DNA of 64,000 nucleotides, from the NCBI GenBank assembly GCA_947462335.1, contig OX381707.1, positions 11,897,055 to 11,961,054 on the forward strand, in the 5' to 3' direction. Positions 23,428-31,754 of this stretch are shown here, in pieces (position 1 is the stretch's first letter; every line of letters starts with the position of its first letter). Source of the DNA: Harmothoe impar. Taxonomy: Eukaryota; Annelida; Polychaeta; Phyllodocida; Polynoidae. The notes under the pieces were generated by a model that was given only the letters and a program-made list of their open reading frames with translations, did no database searches and was not told where the DNA came from. The translations under genes and the position numbers were made by a program.

Positions 23428-23807
23428 GTATTACTGTTATTACTATAATTATTACTATAGTTTTTCTTTGTGGTTGTAAAATATCTTTTCTTTAAACCCA
23501 CATTACCGATGTAGTGGCGCTCTCCTCATGTGGGTCGGCATGTACTCTAGGGCTAATGTATTGCCTACCTCGGGGTCGTTTTGTAATTGATCTCCTTCTT
23601 TGCGTAGGCCGCATTCGCTGGGCTTCCTCGTTAGCTCCTCTAACTAAGGCTATAACCCTTAATAATGCCAGTATCTGCCCCATTACTTTCCCTTACTTGT
23701 TTCCTGCTCGTTTGAGAATGCATTGGGAACCTCCCTAAGTCCCACAAAAATAGACATGTTCATCTGCTCGTGTACGTAGTTAATTATGTTTTTATTTTCC
23801 TCCTTAG
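23424..23807 (+). other. Putative intron in the antisense gene
   Basis: The donor GTGAGT starts at 23424 and the acceptor TTTTTATTTTCCTCCTTAG ends at 23807. Splicing joins the frame of the 266-aa ORF to codons running to a TGA at 23860-23862, a tail rich in Ala, Gln, Ser and Thr like the sequence before it. No transcript evidence is available. Confidence 0.3.
23492..23683 (-). CDS. Small arginine-rich ORF (63 aa), coupled to the upstream ORF
   Basis: The start codon overlaps the stop of the 185-aa ORF as TAATG (23685-23681 on the minus strand), the geometry used for stop-restart translation in some viruses and retroelements. The protein has a central basic stretch, RRRSITKRPRGR, of the kind seen in RNA-binding or nuclear-targeting peptides. 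That resemblance is compositional only. Length and composition do not exclude a chance ORF. It lies within the putative intron of the antisense gene. Confidence 0.35.
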   Translation of the reverse strand: MGQILALLRVIALVRGANEEAQRMRPTQRRRSITKRPRGRQYISPRVHADPHEESATTSVMWV

Positions 23808-24240
23808 CCCGACGGCACAATCTCTTCAGGCAGCCCTGGCACGCACATCGACCTCTCAGTGATCGGCACCCATTGGTACGCATCAGGTGATTCCCATCTA
23901 TGGGCAATATTATGCATGGCCTATGGTTGCCTCCTTTCAGTGGTATGGTTTGTAGTGCTATTCCCACTGTTCCTGTTGGTACTATGGTTGCCTCCTTGAT
24001 TTCCAACTTATTAACCGGTAAGTAAACCACCGCTAATTCCTGATTTATATTAACATAATGCAGTAATGGTAAGGTCACCAATGGTATTTCCTTTGAAGGT
24101 TGCCACCTGCCTGTCCTTGTTACAAGGGGTTTTGTTGAGTGCTTTTCACACAGCCTCCCTGTATTAGCCTTTGGTCCAGGTCCGCCCCTTGGCCTCAGTT
24201 TGATCATGGTTTGTATTCCCCCATCAGTAGCCCTGACCAT
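23683..24240 (-). CDS. Accessory ORF, 185 aa, cysteine-rich C-terminal half
   Basis: This is a predicted soluble protein of unknown function. The N-terminus is basic and Gly/Pro-rich, and residues about 50-118 alternate hydrophobic and polar residues in a pattern suggesting beta strands. Cysteines at 125, 132, 134, 137 and 142 sit in an Arg/Lys-rich context (RGRCACQGCLKRLCRRAK), consistent with metal or nucleic-acid binding. The ORF begins directly after a 55-bp minisatellite and ends in a TAATG overlap with the next ORF. No signal peptide or membrane segment is evident. It belongs to the sense-strand cluster between pol and env, where complex retroviruses keep regulatory genes; that analogy is inference. 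Confidence 0.6.
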   Translation of the reverse strand: MVRATDGGIQTMIKLRPRGGPGPKANTGRLCEKHSTKPLVTRTGRWQPSKEIPLVTLPLLHYVNINQELAVVYLPVNKLEIKEATIVPTGTVGIALQTIPLKGGNHRPCIILPIDGNHLMRTNGCRSLRGRCACQGCLKRLCRRAKEENKNIINYVHEQMNMSIFVGLREVPNAFSNEQETSKGK

Positions 24241-24251
24241 TCAATCGTAAC

Positions 24252-24480
24252 GGTCTCCCAGCAAGCGTGAGGTAACCTTGACCAGGTGTGTTAGTAAGCG
24301 TATGGTAGCCTCCTGGCAAGGGTTTGATAAACCTTGACCCGCCAACCAATAAGTACAAGGTGGCCTCCTGGCAAGGGTTTGGTAAACCTTGACCGGCCAA
24401 CCAATATCCACAAGGTGGCCTCCCAGCAAGGGTTTGATAAACCTTGACCGGCCAACCAATATCCACAAGGTAGCCTCCCG
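24252..24480. repeat. 55-bp minisatellite between accessory ORFs
   Basis: Units begin GGTAGCC or GGTGGCC at 24304, 24359, 24414 and 24469, an exact 55-bp period, with a diverged 52-bp unit from 24252. Each contains CAAGGGTTTGRTAAACCTTG, itself an imperfect inverted repeat. Minus-strand ORFs through it merely translate the repeat. It fills the gap between the 82-aa and 185-aa ORFs. Confidence 0.9.
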
Positions 24481-24481
24481 G

Positions 24482-24730
24482 CTATCTGTCCGGTGGGGGA
24501 GTTTGTTGTTTGGGTATCCCCTGCCTAGCATATATTTCTATGATTAATTCTCCCCCAGGGGGCTGTTCGCTGTGGCCAGCTATCCGTGTTTCATTTAAAC
24601 CGAAGTCCCAATTGCAACTGCTCCTACCTATAAACTCCAGCTCGATTGTTTTGACTGTTCCATGTTCATATTCCCTAGCAGCTATGAGGGCCGTGTGTTC
24701 TTCTAAGTCAGAAATGGGTGGGTTGCTCAT
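24482..24730 (-). CDS. Accessory ORF, 82 aa, unknown
   Basis: This is a small acidic-to-neutral protein with a hydrophobic/charged alternating core and a Pro-rich C-terminus (QTPPPDR). It stops at the edge of the minisatellite, which raises the possibility that repeat expansion cut short a longer gene. It lies 80 bp after the 335-aa ORF on the same strand. No domain or motif is recognised, and it has one cysteine. It could be a real accessory gene, a remnant, or chance. Confidence 0.4.
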   Translation of the reverse strand: MSNPPISDLEEHTALIAAREYEHGTVKTIELEFIGRSSCNWDFGLNETRIAGHSEQPPGGELIIEIYARQGIPKQQTPPPDR

Positions 24731-24810
24731 GCCCGATGTGGTCTCGCTGGGGTCGTTTGACAGACTGCTGTGTGTTGCTGGTTTGCCTTTCCTTTATATC
24801 GGTTGGCTCC

Positions 24811-25818
24811 CTAATATGGGGGCCACTGCCACCCATTCCACTGTTCCATATTTAGCCAGGGGGAGCCGGCATTCGCACACCCTGTGGTGGTGTCAGGGAC
24901 TGCAGCGGTTGCCCTGCCCATACCTGGCACGGCATTATCTGGGTTTATATTATTACCTGCCATGGGTTGGGCTGATTTCTGATATTGTTGTTGCCACAAG
25001 TTGGGGTCCTCCCACCTTTCGTTTACACTGACCACCCGATTCTCCGTTCCCACTGTGTTTGGGGTGTTGTAAGGTTGGGGGTACATACTAACGCTGGATC
25101 CTCCAGTCTTGCCAAAATATGTCTCAGTTCCCCCACTCTGCTGGCTCACCTGTTGGATGCTGATTGCTGCCTGTATGCCATGGTTGTTATTGGCTACAGG
25201 CACCGGAGAGGTATACCCGCATGCGCTCCAGCCGCCCTGAGCTTGTCCTGCTGCTGCCGGAATTGGTTTGGTCCTTTTGCTGACTTCCTTATCCTCTCCC
25301 TGTTTTACCATTTGATCGATTTTGGTACTTAGTTGCTTCAGGGTTTCTGTGGTTATTCCCTTCACTGTCTTAACTTGGGTAGTCCAAGATTTGGATGATT
25401 GGTTCAGCTTGGCTATGCGTAGATGTGTTTCCCGGATATGTTTTCTCATTTTTTCCTCATCATCATAATATTTACTACAACCTGCACATTTATATAACCT
25501 ATTGACTACCTTGAGTGTCGGCCCTGGATTTTCCCCGCTGCCTTTATCTTCCGGCTGTTTCTTTCCTTGGACCATTTTATACGATAGTTTATATGACACC
25601 CAGTCTACTTGCAATGGTCGTTTCATTTGCCGGTTAAGTGTGAAGATCTTACTTGCTATTTCATTATCCTTTTCTTCATCTTCTTTGGTGTACCCAGTAG
25701 GAGTGGGTCTCGGCCTTTTCCTTCGTGCATCCGTATATTCTGGTTCACAGATTTCCTCCGTGCCGGGGACCGTCTGGTCCGTGGTATTAACCATCATTAT
25801 ATTTATAGCTGGCTCCAT
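24811..25818 (-). CDS. Accessory protein with one C2H2 zinc finger (335 aa)
   Basis: The N-terminal part holds an acidic segment and a nuclear-localisation-like RRKRPRP (32-38). One classical zinc finger follows: C111-x2-C114-x12-H127-x4-H132, with the aromatic and leucine-type spacing of a DNA- or RNA-binding finger. Residues about 145-180 could form an amphipathic helix. The C-terminal 150 residues are rich in Gln, Asn, Gly and Pro and end with several tryptophans, suggesting a disordered regulatory region. A nuclear regulator of element expression is a reasonable guess, but there is no family match. It starts 33 bp after the 184-aa ORF, so the two could share an mRNA. C2H2 fingers are not part of the standard gag-pol-env set. 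Confidence 0.7.
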   Translation of the reverse strand: MEPAINIMMVNTTDQTVPGTEEICEPEYTDARRKRPRPTPTGYTKEDEEKDNEIASKIFTLNRQMKRPLQVDWVSYKLSYKMVQGKKQPEDKGSGENPGPTLKVVNRLYKCAGCSKYYDDEEKMRKHIRETHLRIAKLNQSSKSWTTQVKTVKGITTETLKQLSTKIDQMVKQGEDKEVSKRTKPIPAAAGQAQGGWSACGYTSPVPVANNNHGIQAAISIQQVSQQSGGTETYFGKTGGSSVSMYPQPYNTPNTVGTENRVVSVNERWEDPNLWQQQYQKSAQPMAGNNINPDNAVPGMGRATAAVPDTTTGCANAGSPWLNMEQWNGWQWPPY

Positions 25819-25851
25819 TTGTGATCCGTTACTGGCCCTTTAATACACACC

Positions 25852-26406
25852 TTATGTCCTGGGCTTACTAACCGCAATGGTCCGGTCGTAGCTGGTGATC
25901 TTAAGCACGCTCCACGGAATCTTTCTTCTCCGTGGGTCAGCAATAACCCTATTTTTTGTAATCACCTCTCCCAGTTGTTCCCTTGGAAACGGTATGTGCT
26001 TTGGCCAGAAAGGTTTGGGGATCACTATATTGTTTCTATACTGTTGTTCCCTTTCCCTCTCTTGCCATATAATTTTTCGGTATCTACACCTACAACATTG
26101 CTGGGTATACTGCCTGCAGGTATAGCAATACAGACGGAAAACCTCAGGCACTGGAATCTTTCCTATGTTGTACCTTACCCGATGTATTTCCACTTCCTTC
26201 TGTAGTATCCCAGGTAATTGGCTGGTACTGATGTTTCCCTTGGTGATAATCTGGGCAGCCAGTTGTTGCAACGAGGCCCCCTTGTTGTTAAACCACTGAT
26301 GTAGCTCAAACTCTTTTGTAATAAAGGCGTCTACTCCGCTCTCAGCATAGTCCCTATACTCTCGGACATTCACAGGTAGGTCCCCCTTTGTTGATCCCGA
26401 CGACAT
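25852..26406 (-). CDS. Accessory ORF, 184 aa, with cysteine cluster
   Basis: This is the first gene after pol on the sense strand. The N-terminal 80 residues look helical. Cysteines at 94, 97, 104, 105 and 107 (YCYTCRQYTQQCCRCRYRK) form a compact zinc-binding-like cluster within a basic segment, followed by a charged helix and a basic C-terminus. No signal peptide or transmembrane segment is seen. Eight bases before the ATG the sequence GCAGGTGAG is a good splice-donor match, so the region may also be used in alternative splicing. I recognise no family; nucleic-acid binding is inferred from composition only. Confidence 0.65.
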   Translation of the reverse strand: MSSGSTKGDLPVNVREYRDYAESGVDAFITKEFELHQWFNNKGASLQQLAAQIITKGNISTSQLPGILQKEVEIHRVRYNIGKIPVPEVFRLYCYTCRQYTQQCCRCRYRKIIWQEREREQQYRNNIVIPKPFWPKHIPFPREQLGEVITKNRVIADPRRRKIPWSVLKITSYDRTIAVSKPRT

Positions 26407-26792
26407 GTTCTCACCTGCTCATCTGCAGCTGGTGTGAGCTGCTCCCCCTCCTGGGGTGCCTATTTAATCTTGCCTACCTCCTCCTGCTGGCTCCACCCCC
26501 TAGCTTCGTCTAACGTGCACAGGAATGTAGAGCATGTTTTACTCCAGAGTACTGGAGTAACCCCAGGGGGTTTTCTGCTCTGGGTAACTCATTCATCCGA
26601 TTGGTGTATGAGTAACCCACTAACTGGGTCACCCTGTCCCATTTCACCAGCCACCCTACTCACTGGCTCCCTCTAGTGTTTATTGAAAATGTAAGAGTAA
26701 GCTGGCTGCTCAACCCCATTTGTTTATATCACTGGTTGCCTACCCCTTTCCTTCCTTGGCTACCTTGACCATTTTACTTGAGTACATCTTCC
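26407..26792. other. Non-coding interval between pol and accessory genes, hairpin-rich
   Basis: No ORF of substance lies here. Two strong inverted repeats stand out: TTACTCCAG/CTGGAGTAA (26539-26547 and 26552-26560, 4-nt loop), and GGGTAACTCAT/ATGAGTAACCC (26582-26592 and 26608-26618, one mismatch, 15-nt loop). An overlapping ACCCA/TGGGT pair follows. They would form stable stems in the sense RNA. The function is unknown; an RNA export, splicing or translation element is possible. Confidence 0.6.
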
Positions 26793-29700
26793 CTAGTTAT
26801 CTAGTGATTTCCTTCCTCGGTTTTGGTCCTGTATTATCTCATCTCTTTTCATTCTTCTTTCTAATGCCCTTCTGTCTCTTTCTTCCCTTTTTTCTCTTCT
26901 CTCCTCTTCTACCACAGCTTTCTGTCGTTCTTCTATTGCTCTCATTGCTGATAATTTAACTGCCCTTTTCTTTTTGTTTTCTTCCTGTTCTATCCTTTTT
27001 TCTTCCTTATCTTCCCGTATGGGTTTCTTACATGCCCACTTTTCCACGATGGCGTTATCTTGAGTCATTAATGCCTTCCTTTTCCCTTCTTCTATTTGGT
27101 CCTCTTCCTGGGTGGTTTTTACTAGTATCTTTAGTGCAGTTTTGTTTGCTGTAGCCCTGTCCTCCTTTAGGACTTGCTCCCGACAAGCCTCACCCGCCTT
27201 TGGCACGCTCCCGCCAATCTCAGGAGGTTCTGCCGTCTCAGCCCTTTTTGGTTTAGCATTTATATAACAGGAAGGTGACGTTTGGGGTATATCATCCCTT
27301 CCTTGGTCAGGAACGAGGGGAGTGTCGGGACTGCCAGAGGTCCCTCCTCCTATGTCATCTTTACTTTCTTTAGCCGGCTGAAAATTATCATTTTTTGTAA
27401 TTGGTCTGCTATTCACTCGATCCCATTCCTCTATGTTTTTTATAGGCGACTTGTTTCCTTCATTTTTATGATTTGTTTTTTTGATTATTTCATCATTTCC
27501 TTCCAGATTTCCTGACCCTTGGGTTAGCTTGTCGGATTGTTGTTCCCCCCTTCCCGTATTTGCGCCTTTGTTCTTATTTTCTTTTTGGTTTTCTTCGTCA
27601 GTTTCCTGTCCGGTATATGATTTCTCCGATAAATCAATTTCTTCCCTTTTAACCTCTCTTGCACCTTCGACTTCGGGTCGGTCAGTTTCCTTGCCTGATT
27701 CGTCGCTTCCTCTGTATTCTGTTGGCTGTTCCTTGTCCATCTTGATTTCTCCCCTTCCCTTTTCATTCCTTTCTTCCTTCCTCCTTTCCCGTGCGTCAAT
27801 GTGCCCTTCCCTCACTATGTCCCTTTCCTTTCGAGTCCATTCACTTGCCTCTTCCTGTTTTAGATCTTTCACTCCCTGTTGCTCAGGTTCCCATGGTTTA
27901 TAAGCCCTTTTTAGTTTATTGACATTGACTAAATGGGGTATGGGTTTACCATCTTCTAATAGGGTCAGCATCACTCGGTTGTTTCCCCTGACCTCTGTTA
28001 TCCGGTACGGCCCTCTGTATTTTCCCGCAAACTTAGATGTATTGTTCGCCCTACAGTAAGGGTCGTAGTACATTACCCAATCGCCCTCTTCGAACTTGAC
28101 CGGTCTCACCCCTTCGTCCATTCGTCTCCTAATTTCTTCCTCATATTTTATGGTGTTTTCGGCTGCTGACCGGTCCAGTAATTCAATGCAATGTTTTGTT
28201 CGGAGGAACCAGTCCTTATCGCTTCCGGCGTCCGGCATTGGCCTTTCCTCTGGGAACCCCATTGCGGGGGGATCTCTTCCGTACATTAATGAATACGGGG
28301 AGAACCCACTTCTACTACTTATTTTGGATCTAACATGCCAGACTCCCACTTGGACGAGTTCAGGCCAATGTTCATGGTCCTCTGGAATATAACACGCAAT
28401 GGTATCTTCCAGGCTTCTATGTAGGCGTTCAACCCTTCCTGAAGAGGTGGGGTTTCGTCCAGAGGAGAGGGTTTGTTTGGTCATTAATCGGGCGGTAATT
28501 TCCCTCATCATCCTCCCGGTATAGCTCGCTCCTCGGTCACTTTGAAGCTGTCTCACGCGGCCATACCGACATACTATATGCTGCAGGAAGACAGCAGCTG
28601 CTGTAGTTGCACTGCAGTCTTTAGTGCATATAGCCTCCGGCCACCCCGTCAGCATATCTATAAATGTCATAATGTATCGATATCCCTCTTTACTTTTTCG
28701 AATTGGTCCTATATAATCTGTCTGGACGCACTCCCATGGATAAGAAGGTCGAGCCCAAGACTTCGCTGGGGCTTTAAAATGGGGTGCCCTTTTTCTCAGG
28801 GCGCACCTTTCGCATGCTTTAACATAGTTCATCACATCCACCATCATATTTTTCCAGTAGAATTTCTGTAGCAATTTTGCGTTCAGGGCGGTGATGCCGA
28901 CGTGTCCCCCGCACAAAATGTCATTGTGCATGATCCTCAACACCCTTCCCACCATAATTCTGGGCACCACTATTCTTGGTTCCAAGTCTGCTAGATCGCT
29001 TTGCTTTAATTTTCGTGGTTTCTTGAATTTACATAAGATCCCTCGGTGATTTATTCCCATATATTCCGCTTGGGCGATGATTAATTTCGTCGTCTTGGGG
29101 TCCTCCGGTAAATCTTGGTCATTTAGGTATTTGATCACGTTCTGGCAAAAATCATCCTTCCCTTGTTCCTCCTTTATCTCTGCCTCTTCTATCTCCTTGT
29201 CTTCCTCTCTCATTTCTGCCTCTTCCATCTCCGTTTCTTCCTTTCCTGCCATGGCTTCCAGTTCGGCATTTCCCAGGTCTGGTTCGGGTTCTGCCATGTT
29301 TTCGTTTTCTTTGGTTTCCCTTTCGTGTGCCAGCAATTCGCATCCCACTGATGGCTCGAACTCCTCTGGTTCTTTGCCCGGTTGTAGTCCTTCTTCCTGC
29401 ATTTCCACTGTCACCCTTGAAATAAAATCTGGTAGCCAATGGTCTACTCCTGGTACGTACTTGATTTCATAGTCAAAATCTGTCAATGCTAATGCCCATC
29501 TTTTCAGCCTTCTGGAAGGGGCGTCTGCGGCGTTCTGCAATAGCGGCACCAAAGGCTGGTGATCCGTCACTATAGTCACCCTGCCTCCGCTCAGCATATC
29601 TTCATAGTGTTTTAACGCCTTGATTACTGCTAGCCCCTCCTTTTCCGTGATATTGTAATTCAGCTCACTTTTTGAAAGGGTATAGGCATAATATGCAATA

Positions 29701-31709
29701 GGTCTCATTATGCCATCAATCTCATGACATATTGCTGCTCCGCATGCCTGATCGCTAGCGTCCGTTAGTACATAAAAATGTCCACCAATCTGAGGGTGTA
29801 TCAGTAATGGCGGTTCTAGTAGTCCTTTCTGGATGCTATTGAAGGCCTCCTCACATTCGGCGGACCATACAAAGGGCTTTCCCTTTTTTAACAAATCGTT
29901 CAACGGGTTAGCCTTGGCTGCGAAATCTTTCAGGAAGGACCTATAATAATTACATAGCCCCAGAAACGATTTCACAGTTGTCCTGTCCTTAGGCCTGTTA
30001 AACTTTTGTATTTTGGACACTATGTTGGGTTGGGTGGCAATTCCCTCAGCAGATATAATGTGCCCAAGAAAACGAATTGTATCCTTACAGAACTCACATT
30101 TGCTAGGTTTGATGGTGAGCCCGGCTCTTTGTACGGCTTTCAATACTTGATCTACACTCTTGATGTGTTCGTCAAGGTTTGGGTCGAAGACGATAATATC
30201 GTCCAGAAACGCCAGACATTTAGTGGGCGTTAATCCTTTTAGTGCCATTTGCATGATTTTCGTAAACTGCCACCCACTGTTTCTAAAACCAAACGGCACC
30301 CGCGTATATTGGTACACACCTGATGTTGATTGAAAGGCGCTATACTGTCGGCTACCTTTGTCCAGCTCTAGTTGATGATACCCACTGACCAGGTCCATTG
30401 TAGTATAGATTCTCGGCGACCTATAGGCCATATACAAGAATAATGACCTTGCCGTGGGCATAGGGTAGGGGTCCTTTTCCGTCATTGTGTTTAATATTCG
30501 GTAATCAGTGCACAGACGGTCTTTCCCATCCTTTTTCTTTACAATTACCAGTGGGCTTCGATATGCACTGGTGCTTGGTTCAATAATTCCTAACTTCAGC
30601 ATTTGTTGGACTTGCTCCTCTATTTTCTCCATTTTGGCTGGGGCGTACCGATATGGTCTAGTGGTGCATGGCCCTTGGGACTCGTCCACTTTTATCCTCA
30701 TGGGGCTCCAAGTACAGTGGCCCAACTCCTCCATTCCGAAAGCGAACGAATCCATGTTTTCAACCAACATGTCCTTAAAACGTTTTTCCTCTTCTTCATT
30801 CACACAGGTCTTTTCAAACTTCAGGCCCCTAATCTTTGCTGCTTTCTCTGCCCTTGCGTTTTCCTTTGACCGTTTTGCATCGACTGTCTCGGTCCTATCC
30901 CTTACCTGTCCCGGTTCACAGGGGTTTTCCATTTGTACTCCACAGTTCCCTTTTTCATAGCCTCGGCCGTTCATCTCTGCCTCCAATCTTTCCTGTTCAT
31001 CGGCTGTTAATTCTTCGTATATTCCCAGCATTTCGCACACCTCGTTTACCCCATATTCCGGGCACCTGGTCTCTTCTGCGTACGCTATCACATCGTCCTT
31101 TCCTATGTACATGGGTTGGTTAGAACAATTTGCAACTTTAACCCACCATGGTCGGTTGATGTAATTTACTGCATGTTCAATAGCCACGCCTGCCAAGTTT
31201 GATGGTACAACTTCTCTTACTTCAAATCTTGTCCCTTTGATTTGTGTCCATGGTGCCACATTTATGACCTGCTCTGATCTAGGGGGTACAATTGTGTTTT
31301 CGACCACCGACACTGGGTGCCCTGTGTATAATTCTATTTTATTTATTTTCATGTTGATCTGAGCCCTCATATCGTGCAATAAATTTCGTCCTATGATAAT
31401 GTCATAAGCTAGTTTAGGCACTACGTTAAAATGATAGTACACAACTGACCCCCCAATATTGCCTTTAATACGGATGATTTCTGTTACCCCCGCAGCTGAT
31501 TTGTCTCCAAAACGGACCTTCTTGTTAGTGTTAGTCCAGGTATCGCAGATGTACTTAGGTTCTAGAGCTCTTCTTACCGTTTCATCTATAAAACAATGCG
31601 AGGCCCCCGTATCCACCAAGCATCTGTGTTCCTTTACTCCTACCTGCATAATAATCAGAATAGCTTTGTTTTCTAATGCAGCTTTGTTTTCTGACCCGTC
31701 ACTTAGCAT
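26793..31709 (-). CDS. pol: Pol polyprotein (protease, RT, RNase H, integrase)
   Basis: From this ATG the protein has 1,638 aa. The frame is open further upstream through the slippery site at 31748-31754, so it is probably made as a Gag-Pol fusion by -1 frameshifting. Protease: LVDTGAS at 31-37 with the active D33. Reverse transcriptase, about 360-560: TMDL with D439, and FLDD at 501-504. RNase H, about 640-765: D650, E691, D716 and a late Asp near 761. An acidic linker (about 795-855) separates RNase H from integrase. The integrase zinc-binding residues are H928, H936, C966, C969, and the core D998, D1058, E1094 has the D-x35-E spacing. A GPY-like segment, YRGPYRITEV (1231-1240), follows. 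Residues after about 1280 form a 350-residue Lys/Glu/Arg-rich tail not usual for the family. All catalytic residues are present. The domain order is that of Ty3/gypsy. Confidence 0.96.
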   Translation of the reverse strand: MLSDGSENKAALENKAILIIMQVGVKEHRCLVDTGASHCFIDETVRRALEPKYICDTWTNTNKKVRFGDKSAAGVTEIIRIKGNIGGSVVYYHFNVVPKLAYDIIIGRNLLHDMRAQINMKINKIELYTGHPVSVVENTIVPPRSEQVINVAPWTQIKGTRFEVREVVPSNLAGVAIEHAVNYINRPWWVKVANCSNQPMYIGKDDVIAYAEETRCPEYGVNEVCEMLGIYEELTADEQERLEAEMNGRGYEKGNCGVQMENPCEPGQVRDRTETVDAKRSKENARAEKAAKIRGLKFEKTCVNEEEEKRFKDMLVENMDSFAFGMEELGHCTWSPMRIKVDESQGPCTTRPYRYAPAKMEKIEEQVQQMLKLGIIEPSTSAYRSPLVIVKKKDGKDRLCTDYRILNTMTEKDPYPMPTARSLFLYMAYRSPRIYTTMDLVSGYHQLELDKGSRQYSAFQSTSGVYQYTRVPFGFRNSGWQFTKIMQMALKGLTPTKCLAFLDDIIVFDPNLDEHIKSVDQVLKAVQRAGLTIKPSKCEFCKDTIRFLGHIISAEGIATQPNIVSKIQKFNRPKDRTTVKSFLGLCNYYRSFLKDFAAKANPLNDLLKKGKPFVWSAECEEAFNSIQKGLLEPPLLIHPQIGGHFYVLTDASDQACGAAICHEIDGIMRPIAYYAYTLSKSELNYNITEKEGLAVIKALKHYEDMLSGGRVTIVTDHQPLVPLLQNAADAPSRRLKRWALALTDFDYEIKYVPGVDHWLPDFISRVTVEMQEEGLQPGKEPEEFEPSVGCELLAHERETKENENMAEPEPDLGNAELEAMAGKEETEMEEAEMREEDKEIEEAEIKEEQGKDDFCQNVIKYLNDQDLPEDPKTTKLIIAQAEYMGINHRGILCKFKKPRKLKQSDLADLEPRIVVPRIMVGRVLRIMHNDILCGGHVGITALNAKLLQKFYWKNMMVDVMNYVKACERCALRKRAPHFKAPAKSWARPSYPWECVQTDYIGPIRKSKEGYRYIMTFIDMLTGWPEAICTKDCSATTAAAVFLQHIVCRYGRVRQLQSDRGASYTGRMMREITARLMTKQTLSSGRNPTSSGRVERLHRSLEDTIACYIPEDHEHWPELVQVGVWHVRSKISSRSGFSPYSLMYGRDPPAMGFPEERPMPDAGSDKDWFLRTKHCIELLDRSAAENTIKYEEEIRRRMDEGVRPVKFEEGDWVMYYDPYCRANNTSKFAGKYRGPYRITEVRGNNRVMLTLLEDGKPIPHLVNVNKLKRAYKPWEPEQQGVKDLKQEEASEWTRKERDIVREGHIDARERRKEERNEKGRGEIKMDKEQPTEYRGSDESGKETDRPEVEGAREVKREEIDLSEKSYTGQETDEENQKENKNKGANTGRGEQQSDKLTQGSGNLEGNDEIIKKTNHKNEGNKSPIKNIEEWDRVNSRPITKNDNFQPAKESKDDIGGGTSGSPDTPLVPDQGRDDIPQTSPSCYINAKPKRAETAEPPEIGGSVPKAGEACREQVLKEDRATANKTALKILVKTTQEEDQIEEGKRKALMTQDNAIVEKWACKKPIREDKEEKRIEQEENKKKRAVKLSAMRAIEERQKAVVEEERREKREERDRRALERRMKRDEIIQDQNRGRKSLDN

Positions 31710-31754
31710 AAAATTGATCTCGATTTTCGTGGCGGGCCAGCCCTCTAGTTTCCC
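31691..31754 (-). promoter_or_regulatory. Programmed -1 frameshift signal at the gag/pol junction
   Basis: The heptamer G-GGA-AAC (31754-31748 on the minus strand) fits X-XXY-YYZ in the gag frame and is followed at once by the gag stop TAG (31747-31745). Slippage by -1 reads GGG-AAA-CTA-GAG into the open pol frame. After a 7-nt spacer, CTGGCCCG (31740-31733) can pair with CGGGTCAG (31698-31691), an 8-bp stem with one G-U pair. The same heptamer is known at the gag-pro junction of simian retrovirus 1. Confidence 0.75.

Noticed and set aside
23683..24240. Possible dUTPase in the 185-aa accessory ORF (an IVPTG-like segment)
   Set aside because: Only one short resemblance; the other conserved dUTPase motifs are not visible.
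24241..24531. Minus-strand ORF of 96 codons through the minisatellite
   Set aside because: Its sequence is the 55-bp repeat translated in rotating frames and it overlaps the end of the 82-aa ORF.
31735..31743. Short GGGC/GCCC hairpin right after the gag stop as the frameshift stimulator
   Set aside because: The loop would be two nucleotides, too small to form; the longer CTGGCCCG/CGGGTCAG stem is preferred.
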